A stretch of DNA of 10,469 nucleotides, taken from positions 1 to 10,469 of the forward strand of contig DATGSR010000095.1 of NCBI GenBank assembly GCA_035302405.1, in the 5' to 3' direction. Made by a program: the position numbers and the translations under genes. The notes beneath the pieces were generated by a model, which was not told the origin of the DNA, ran no database searches, and saw only the letters and a program-made list of their open reading frames with translations. How positions within the stretch are numbered: the first letter of the stretch is position 1; each line of letters starts with the position of its first letter. The DNA comes from CALKWS01 sp035302405 (GTDB lineage Bacteria; Actinomycetota; Actinomycetes; Actinomycetales; Beutenbergiaceae). This document shows, in pieces, positions 1-4,263 of the stretch.

Positions 1-13
1 TTTCGGATCACCC

Positions 14-42
14 TTGAATAACCTCTGGCGCGGTTGTAGCGT
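14..42 (+). promoter_or_regulatory. Candidate promoter of the whiB gene
   Basis: TTGAAT (14-19) and TAGCGT (37-42) are separated by 17 bp and lie 43 bp before the whiB start codon. Spacing is ideal for a principal sigma factor and the -35 is close to TTGACA, but the -10 is only a loose TANNNT match. WhiB genes often have complex upstream regions, and most of that region would lie outside the window. Confidence 0.3.
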
Positions 43-84
43 GAAGTTTCGTTCAGCGATCCACCACCGAGGGAAGGACCACCG

Positions 85-375
85 ATGGCCGAACTTTCCA
101 GGCTCCCGGGCCCCGTCATCGAACGCTGGGAATGGCAGTACCAGGGTGCGTGCCGGGAGACCGGCTCCGAGATGTTCTTCCACCCCGAGGGTGAGCGCGG
201 CGCTTCGCGGCGACGCCGGGACGCCAACGCGAAGGCGATCTGCGCCACCTGCCCCGTCATTGAGCAATGCCGCGAGCACGCGTTGAAGGTGCGCGAGCCT
301 TACGGCGTGTGGGGCGGGTTGTCGGAGGACGAACGTGCCGAGTTTCTGTCCAGGCGGCTGCGGAAGGCGAGTTGA
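85..375 (+). CDS. whiB3: WhiB-family iron-sulfur transcriptional regulator, WhiB3/WhiD type
   Basis: This is a 96-residue Wbl protein. Wbl proteins bind a [4Fe-4S] cluster, contact region 4 of the principal sigma factor and adjust transcription in response to oxygen, NO or redox state. The four cluster ligands are visible as C23, C53, C56 and C62 (C-X29-C-X2-C-X5-C), followed by the GVWGG turn at 74-78 and a short basic tail (RRLRK) that usually contacts DNA. The N-terminal LPGP (7-10), the FFHPEGERG block (31-39) and EPYGVWGG (71-78) match my recollection of WhiB3 of Mycobacterium and WhiD of Streptomyces better than WhiB1 or WhiB2. GGGAAGGA (71-78) is a good ribosome binding site for the ATG at 85. 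The gene converges on groES, as whiB3 converges on the groEL1/groES cluster in mycobacteria. The family assignment is near certain; the WhiB3/WhiD subtype is likely. Confidence 0.95.
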   Translation: MAELSRLPGPVIERWEWQYQGACRETGSEMFFHPEGERGASRRRRDANAKAICATCPVIEQCREHALKVREPYGVWGGLSEDERAEFLSRRLRKAS

Positions 376-468
376 GGCCTCTTACGCCAACACCGGCGGG
401 CTCCGCGGCCTCCTGCGAATCGGAGTAGTCCGCGCCAGGGCCTCACGGCAACTCGAAAGCCAAATGAG

Positions 469-502
469 ATGTGGGCGGATCGGCTTTCCGGTCCGCCCAC
501 AT
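469..502. terminator. Strong hairpin, probable whiB (or bidirectional) terminator
   Basis: A 15-bp stem (469-483 with 488-502, one T-G wobble) closes on the four-base loop CTTT. On the + strand no T-run follows. On the - strand the downstream sequence CTCATTTGGCTTTCG is moderately T-rich. It sits 94 bp after the whiB stop between convergent genes, where a bidirectional terminator would be expected; U-poor hairpin terminators are common in actinobacteria. Confidence 0.55.
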
Positions 503-533
503 TCATGTCCGCTTCGATGCCCGGCTGGGATGC

Positions 534-597
534 GAGCGCGGCATACCGGCAACCGGGGTGCGGGCCGGGTGTCGAGCGCGGCGTATCGGAAACCGGG
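534..597. repeat. Imperfect direct repeat with 40-bp period
   Basis: A unit beginning GAGCGCGGC at 534 recurs at 574; the first 24 bases of the two copies match at 21 positions. The 3' part of the second copy, ATCGGAAACCGGG (585-597), recurs exactly at 662-674, where it forms the right arm of the groES-side hairpin. No copy is longer than about 25 bp. It could be local duplication in non-coding DNA, with no known function. Confidence 0.45.
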
Positions 598-647
598 CCC
601 GGCGCTTCGGCGCCCGAGGTCATCAGGCTTGTGCGCACAAACGACTA

Positions 648-677
648 AGCCCCGGCTTCCAATCGGAAACCGGGGCT
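648..677 (-). terminator. Probable groES transcription terminator
   Basis: A 13-position stem (648-660 with 665-677) has one C-A mismatch and an AATC loop. In the groES direction the stem is followed by TTAGTCGTTTGTG, a modest T-rich tail. It begins 36 bp after the groES stop codon, which fits an intrinsic terminator and implies that groES is transcribed alone. Confidence 0.6.
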
Positions 678-712
678 AGACGCCGTTGGGGCGGCCGATG
701 GCCGCCCACCGG

Positions 713-1009
713 TCAGTTCTCGACGACCGCCAGCACGTCGCGGGCCGAGAGAATCAGCAACTCATCGCCACCGTAGGTGACCTCGGTGCCGCCGTACTTG
801 CTGTAGATGACCTTGTCACCCACCTTGACGTCCATCGGAACACGGTTGCCGCTGTCATCGACGCGGCCCGGGCCCACTGCCAGGACCTCGCCCTCCTGGG
901 GCTTCTCCTTGGCGGTGTCCGGGATAACCAAACCGGACGCGGTGGTCTGCTCGGCCTCGACCGTCTTGACGACGATCCGGTCCTCGAGCGGCTTGATGGA
1001 GACCGACAC
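713..1009 (-). CDS. groES: GroES co-chaperonin (Hsp10)
   Basis: This 98-residue protein is the heptameric lid of the GroEL folding chamber; it acts in the cytoplasm and closes the ATP-bound GroEL ring over a substrate. The N-terminal IKPLEDRIVV (5-14), the mobile loop at about 17-33 with its hydrophobic GroEL-binding tip GLVIP (26-30), GEVLAVGPG (40-48) and VIYSKYGGTE (67-76) are all typical, and the length is normal. The start is a GTG at 1009, preceded on the - strand by AGGGGAGG at good spacing. It has its own promoter and CIRCE operator upstream and a hairpin terminator downstream. Oddly, no groEL follows; whiB converges on it instead. Heat-shock regulation by HrcA is expected from the CIRCE element. 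The identification is secure. Confidence 0.97.
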   Translation of the reverse strand: MSVSIKPLEDRIVVKTVEAEQTTASGLVIPDTAKEKPQEGEVLAVGPGRVDDSGNRVPMDVKVGDKVIYSKYGGTEVTYGGDELLILSARDVLAVVEN

Positions 1010-1116
1010 TACGGACCTCCCCTTCGCATGTGATGGGAATCAGGACAAAGGACCGTCACCATCCAACGCACCTCCGTCGTCGCGGGTGCCGGACGCACGC
1101 TGGGCGGTTACCGGTC

Positions 1117-1136
1117 AAGGTCCCGGGCGGGACCTT
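1117..1136 (-). other. Stem-loop at the 5' end of the groES leader
   Basis: AAGGTCCC (1117-1124) and GGGACCTT (1129-1136) form a perfect 8-bp stem with a 4-base loop. If transcription starts about 7 bp after the predicted -10, this hairpin is at the very 5' end of the roughly 130-nt groES leader. It could stabilise the mRNA or respond to temperature, but that is inference. Confidence 0.4.
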
Positions 1137-1145
1137 TCAGGTTCC

Positions 1146-1175
1146 AATCTAGAGTGCCGGTTAGCACTCGGTCAA
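1146..1175 (-). promoter_or_regulatory. groES promoter embedded in CIRCE
   Basis: On the - strand TTGACC (1175-1170) and TAGATT (1151-1146) are separated by 18 bp, a good match to the principal sigma consensus. The -35 lies exactly in the 9-bp CIRCE spacer, and one CIRCE arm occupies part of the promoter spacer. HrcA binding would therefore directly block RNA polymerase. The predicted leader is about 130 nt. Confidence 0.65.
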
Positions 1176-1187
1176 GGCGAGTGCTAA
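1161..1187. promoter_or_regulatory. CIRCE operator (HrcA binding site)
   Basis: TTAGCACTC (1161-1169), a 9-bp spacer and GAGTGCTAA (1179-1187) reproduce the canonical CIRCE inverted repeat without a mismatch. CIRCE is the operator of the heat-shock repressor HrcA, which represses groES/groEL in many bacteria including actinobacteria. It lies 151 bp upstream of the groES start and 79 bp upstream of the divergent methyltransferase start, so an effect on both genes is possible. An extra half-site, GAGTGC (1152-1157), lies next to the left arm. Confidence 0.95.
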
Positions 1188-1265
1188 CGCAGTTTGGCTG
1201 GACGTGAGGTGGAGCACCGTTCGGCGACGCGGCGGTGCGCTCCGGCCCCGTGGGAGGATCGAGGT

Positions 1266-2477
1266 ATGGATCCTGCCGCGTTGGCACGTCTGCTCACCTC
1301 TGAAGGATGGGCCCTGCTGGAGCAACTTCCGCCGTACCGGGAAGAAACCGCGCTTCGGGTGGCCGAAGGGCTGCGTGCCCGCGGCGTGGACGGTGATCTT
1401 GTCGCCGCGGCACTGACCCAATCCCGGCTGCGCGCCCGGGCCGCGGACAAGTTCGGGGATTTCGCATCGGGGATGTTGCTCACCGAGGAAGGTCTCGAGC
1501 AGGCCACCCGGCTGGAGGTGGCGGCGTTGCACGCGCGCCGCTACGCCCGCGCGGGGGTCGAGTTGGTGGCGGACCTCGGCTGCGGCCTGGGCGCGGACTC
1601 CCTTGCCATGGCTGGACTGGGCCTGCGCGTGTTGGCGATCGAGAAGGACGAAGCCACCGCAGCGTGCGCGACGCTGAACCTCCGGGCTTTCCCCGAGGCC
1701 CAGGTCCGCCATGCCGATGCGCTCGAGATGGACCTTGCCGCCGAGGGCGTCGATGCCATCTACGCCGACCCCGCGCGGCGCACCCGACGCGGCAATCGCG
1801 TGTTCAACCCCAAGGCGTACTCGCCCGATTTGGACACCATCCTGGCGATGCGCGAGACGATTGCGAACCTGGGGGTCAAGGTAGGCCCGGGAATCCCCTA
1901 CACCGCACTGCCCAGCGAGACCCACGCCCAATGGGTCTCCGTGGGCGGATCGGTGGTGGAGGCGGGCCTGTGGTTCGCCGATCTGGCCACCGAGGGAGCC
2001 GGCCGCAGCGCGCTGGTGATCACCCCTGAGGCTCGTCATCAACTCACCTGGTCCGGTGACGCCGACGCCCGCCCGATCCAGGCACCGGCGGGAACGGTGG
2101 GCTCCTACCTGTACGAACCGGACGGGGCGGTGATCCGTGCCGGACTGGTCAATCAAGTCGCCGAGCAGATCGAGGGGCGGCTCGTGGACCAGGCGATCGC
2201 CTACATCACCACCGACCAACCCGCCCAGACTCCCTTCGCCAGGGGCTACCGAGTGCTGGACCATTTCGATTTCGGACTCAAACGGATGCGCGCCTACCTG
2301 CGGGACCGCGGGGTCGGCGAGGTGACGATCAAGAAGCGCGGCACCGCCGTCGTGCCCGAACAATTGCGCCAGCAATTGCACCTGTCCGGGCCGAACGCTG
2401 CCACCATCGTGCTCACCCGGCTGCAGGGAGACCAATCGGTGCTGGTGGTGGAACCTGTCACCGGCTCGACGCAGTGA
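1266..2477 (+). CDS. THUMP-like-domain class I SAM-dependent methyltransferase
   Basis: This 403-residue protein has an N-terminal helical part (about 1-95), a Rossmann methyltransferase core and a C-terminal THUMP-like segment (about 330-400). Motif I is VADLGCGLGAD (101-111), the acidic motif II is IEKDE (125-129), DALE (151-154) probably follows the next strand, and motif IV is YADPARR (166-172). A D-P-A-R motif IV and a THUMP-like end resemble RNA methyltransferases, so RNA is the likely substrate, but the modified base is not known to me. The ATG at 1266 is preferred over an in-frame TTG at 1194: GGAGG (about 1250-1264 region) precedes it and the TTG extension is not conserved-looking. 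The gene is divergent from groES across the CIRCE region. Related proteins are found widely in actinobacteria. Class is certain; function is not. Confidence 0.88.
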   Translation: MDPAALARLLTSEGWALLEQLPPYREETALRVAEGLRARGVDGDLVAAALTQSRLRARAADKFGDFASGMLLTEEGLEQATRLEVAALHARRYARAGVELVADLGCGLGADSLAMAGLGLRVLAIEKDEATAACATLNLRAFPEAQVRHADALEMDLAAEGVDAIYADPARRTRRGNRVFNPKAYSPDLDTILAMRETIANLGVKVGPGIPYTALPSETHAQWVSVGGSVVEAGLWFADLATEGAGRSALVITPEARHQLTWSGDADARPIQAPAGTVGSYLYEPDGAVIRAGLVNQVAEQIEGRLVDQAIAYITTDQPAQTPFARGYRVLDHFDFGLKRMRAYLRDRGVGEVTIKKRGTAVVPEQLRQQLHLSGPNAATIVLTRLQGDQSVLVVEPVTGSTQ

Positions 2478-2572
2478 CGCCGACTCCCGCCAATAGCGAC
2501 CGCGAGGCGAGCACCGCCCTCAGGCCCCGGCCGCGGCCAGCACCGCCTTCGGGACCCGGCACGAGCGCCACC

Positions 2573-2604
2573 ACTGGGGGCCTGGCCGCGGCCAGGCCCC
2601 CAGT
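2573..2604. repeat. 32-bp perfect palindrome between methyltransferase and nitrobindin genes
   Basis: ACTGGGGGCCTGGCCG (2573-2588) is followed directly by its exact reverse complement (2589-2604). In RNA it would fold into a very stable GC-rich stem with a minimal loop. It ends 12 bp before the nitrobindin start and 96 bp after the methyltransferase stop. It may be a terminator of the upstream gene or an operator over the next promoter. The 12-mer GGCCGCGGCCAG inside it (2584-2595) also occurs at 2529-2540, so an alternative pairing of 2529-2540 with 2582-2593 is possible. Confidence 0.8.
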
Positions 2605-2609
2605 AGGCT
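2604..2609 (+). promoter_or_regulatory. Candidate -10 of a leaderless nitrobindin transcript
   Basis: TAGGCT (2604-2609) is a TANNNT hexamer placed 6 bp before the ATG at 2616, the geometry of leaderless actinobacterial promoters. No purine-rich ribosome binding site precedes this ATG. There is no recognisable -35; that region is inside the palindrome. Confidence 0.3.
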
Positions 2610-2615
2610 GCCGAT

Positions 2616-3086
2616 ATGGCCCTGCATCCCGCGCTTGCTCCCGTCGCCGCCCTGATCGGCACCTGGCGCGGAGACGGCCGCGGGGAGTATCCGACGATTA
2701 CCCCGTTTAGATACACCGAGGAACTCATCTTCACGGACGTGGATAAACCGTTCCTCCACTACATCCAGCGGACCTGGTCCCCAACCGGCGAACCGATGCA
2801 CACCGAGACCGGTTACCTGCGCGTGACCGCGGAGCAGGATGTGGAGTTCATCCTCGCCCAGCCGACCGGCCAGACCGAACTCGCCGAGGGCTCGCTGACA
2901 ATCCGGCCGGCGGGCTTGAGGATCCAGACCCGCGCCCGGGTGCTCAATGCCGCCAGCGCGAAGCGAGTGGAGGAGACGATCCGCAGCTTGGACCTTATCG
3001 ACGAGGAACTCGAGACCACCTTCGCGATGGCCGCCGTCGGCGTGCCGATGACTCACCATCTTCGTTCGGTGTTGCACCGCAGTTGA
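2616..3086 (+). CDS. Nitrobindin-like haem-binding beta-barrel protein (FABP-like, DUF1794/THAP4-type)
   Basis: This 156-residue protein matches bacterial nitrobindins, such as Rv2717c of M. tuberculosis, across its whole length. Nitrobindins are small beta-barrels that bind ferric haem, react with nitric oxide and isomerise peroxynitrite to nitrate. The signature GTWRGDGRGEYP is at 15-26, HTETGYLRV at 62-70, and the C-terminal HHLRSVLHR at 147-155 carries the expected axial haem histidine (H154 by comparison with memory of Rv2717c). There is no signal peptide, so it is cytoplasmic. The ATG at 2616 fits the family N-terminus, but it has no clear ribosome binding site, which suggests leaderless translation. 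It follows the methyltransferase on the same strand across the palindrome. Family is secure; the activity is inferred. Confidence 0.9.
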   Translation: MALHPALAPVAALIGTWRGDGRGEYPTITPFRYTEELIFTDVDKPFLHYIQRTWSPTGEPMHTETGYLRVTAEQDVEFILAQPTGQTELAEGSLTIRPAGLRIQTRARVLNAASAKRVEETIRSLDLIDEELETTFAMAAVGVPMTHHLRSVLHRS

Positions 3087-3155
3087 GCGCCGCCGCTCAC
3101 CTGCCGCCACTACCTGCCTCCACTTGCCGGTGCCGGTAATCTCATGTCTCAGTAG

Positions 3156-3184
3156 TTGGCAATACCTAGTAGTCCGGGTATGCT
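3156..3184 (+). promoter_or_regulatory. padR promoter, probably leaderless
   Basis: TTGGCA (3156-3161) and TATGCT (3179-3184) are separated by 17 bp, the best principal-sigma match in the window. The -10 ends 7 bp before the ATG at 3192, so the transcript would begin at or within a base of the start codon. No ribosome binding site precedes the ATG, which agrees with a leaderless mRNA. Confidence 0.6.
3162..3181. promoter_or_regulatory. Candidate PadR operator (autoregulatory site)
   Basis: ATACC (3162-3166) and GGTAT (3177-3181) form an inverted repeat with a 10-bp spacer, filling the gap between the -35 and -10 of the padR promoter. Its form resembles the ATAC-type inverted repeats with about 10-bp spacers described for some PadR proteins. 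AGTAGT also occurs twice (3151-3156, 3168-3173). Autorepression is the usual mode of PadR proteins and would be expected here. Confidence 0.4.
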
Positions 3185-3191
3185 CATAGCG

Positions 3192-3638
3192 ATGGAACTC
3201 GACGTCACTCGTGACCCGCAACTACTCAAGGGCGTCCTGCCCATGCTCGTGCTGTCCTTGCTGCACCAACAGGAGTCATACGGGTACGAGTTGGTGACCC
3301 GCCTACGTTCCCGGGGTCTGGCCTCAATCGCCCCCGGAACGGTCTACCCGGTGTTGACCAGGTTGGAACGAGAAGGCCAACTGACCTCCTACCTGATGGC
3401 TTCCTCCGCCGGCCCGGCTCGCAAGTACTACCGACCTACTCCGGCCGGTACCGAGGCGCTGAAGCACGGTGTGCGGACCTGGCAGCAGTTGACCGGTGTG
3501 GTGTCAACCATTCTGAGCGAGTCCACCACGATCGACGACGGCGCCGCCGGGCACGGACAGTCCACCGGCGCATGCACACACCCCGGCCGCCACGAGCAGC
3601 CCGTCGGCGCCGGCGAGACGGATGGAGCACAGGCATGA
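3192..3638 (+). CDS. PadR-family transcriptional regulator
   Basis: This 148-residue protein begins with a winged-helix domain of the PadR type. LKGVLPMLVLSLL (12-24) is the first helix, ESYGYEL (28-34) leads into the second, GTVYPVLTRLEREG (49-62) covers the recognition helix, and RKYYRPTPAG (77-86) is the wing. PadR proteins are dimeric repressors, usually of a neighbouring membrane or efflux gene and of themselves. Residues 115-148 are low in complexity and rich in Gly, His and Ala, without the long dimerising coiled coil of PadR subfamily 1. The ATG at 3192 is chosen over an in-frame TTG at 3156, because that TTG is the promoter -35. The stop overlaps the start of the HAAS gene by 4 nt (ATGA), so the two are translated together and probably act together. 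Confidence 0.9.
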   Translation: MELDVTRDPQLLKGVLPMLVLSLLHQQESYGYELVTRLRSRGLASIAPGTVYPVLTRLEREGQLTSYLMASSAGPARKYYRPTPAGTEALKHGVRTWQQLTGVVSTILSESTTIDDGAAGHGQSTGACTHPGRHEQPVGAGETDGAQA

Positions 3639-4204
3639 ACACCTCGCAACGAACAAACCCACCGCGTACAGCCGAGCCGCCCGCCGCAGCACAAAGACTG
3701 TCACTGACCGCGCGCTGGCAACGGTTCTGGTATTTGCAGCAGGTCGAGATGTGGCTGGACCCGATGCCCCGCCGCAAACGCAAGCAGGTCATCGAGGAAC
3801 TCAAGGCGAACCTGCATCTGGCAGCCAACGAGGTAGGCATGTCCGCGGCGATCAGCGACCACGGTAAGCCGCGGGCGCTGGCGGCTCAGTACCTGGCCGA
3901 CGAACCCCAGGGCCGGCCCACCTGGTACCAGGGAGTGTTCGCCGTCTCCGTGGCGATCGTACTGTGGCTGTACGCCTGCACCATCTACGTGCTGGGCAGC
4001 GTGAACACCCTTCTGAGCGCCGGGACCCCCGGGCCGGTGCGCATCGGCTTCCTGGGAATAGACATCGAGGTGGAAGCCACCGATGACATGCTCGGGGCTA
4101 CCTTCTCTGACATCTCCTGGGGCAGTCTGGTGGCATTCGTTGTCATCTTCCTGCTCGCCTCCCGGATCTGGCGGCTATGGCGGCGGCCCGAGCAGGCACA
4201 TTGA
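3635..4204 (+). CDS. HAAS-domain (DUF1700-like) two-helix membrane protein
   Basis: The protein has 189 residues. A cytoplasmic N-terminal part of about 95 residues contains a HAAS-like segment (about 32-90: YLQQVEMWLDPMPRRKRKQ, then an E-E-L-x-x-N-L helix and a conserved-looking PRALAAQYL). Two hydrophobic segments follow at about 100-122 and 161-179, joined by a roughly 38-residue acidic loop; the tail is basic (RIWRLWRR). HAAS domains are small helical domains found next to PadR regulators and attached to permeases or sensors; PadR-HAAS pairs are a known arrangement in Gram-positive bacteria. The start ATG overlaps the padR stop and is preceded by GGAG. Known PadR-HAAS operons often continue into a transporter or export gene, but here the operon ends. 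Its biochemical role is unknown; it may relay a membrane signal to PadR. Confidence 0.82.
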   Translation: MNTSQRTNPPRTAEPPAAAQRLSLTARWQRFWYLQQVEMWLDPMPRRKRKQVIEELKANLHLAANEVGMSAAISDHGKPRALAAQYLADEPQGRPTWYQGVFAVSVAIVLWLYACTIYVLGSVNTLLSAGTPGPVRIGFLGIDIEVEATDDMLGATFSDISWGSLVAFVVIFLLASRIWRLWRRPEQAH

Positions 4205-4224
4205 CGACCAACCGCCAACTGAGG

Positions 4225-4240
4225 CCACCGGTGACGGTGG
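4225..4240. terminator. Weak hairpin between convergent HAAS and nagZ genes
   Basis: CCACCG (4225-4230) and CGGTGG (4235-4240) form a 6-bp stem with a GTGA tetraloop in the 59-bp gap between two convergent stops. No T-run follows on either strand. The location, more than the structure, suggests a terminator. Confidence 0.3.
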
Positions 4241-4263
4241 ACCGGCCACCCCGGCGCCGAGAT

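Larger units (their letters stand above)
376..712. other. Gene-free spacer between convergent whiB and groES
   Basis: These 337 bp hold no credible gene. They contain two strong hairpins (469-502 and 648-677) and short repeats around 534-597 and 662-674. Open frames here lack ribosome binding sites and recognisable motifs. In mycobacteria groEL1 lies between whiB3 and groES; I see no groEL fragment in any frame. Confidence 0.7.

Noticed and set aside
376..712. A groEL remnant between whiB and groES
   Set aside because: No frame shows any GroEL motif, including the Gly-Met-rich tail or the GAGGG-type ATP-site residues.
1161..2435. A 424-codon open frame on the - strand across the methyltransferase gene
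   Set aside because: It is antisense to a gene with clear methyltransferase motifs, has no recognisable domain and is typical of long shadow frames in high-GC DNA.
2573..2604. The palindrome as a CRISPR repeat or insertion-sequence end
   Set aside because: It occurs once in the window, with no spacer array, transposase or target-site duplication nearby.
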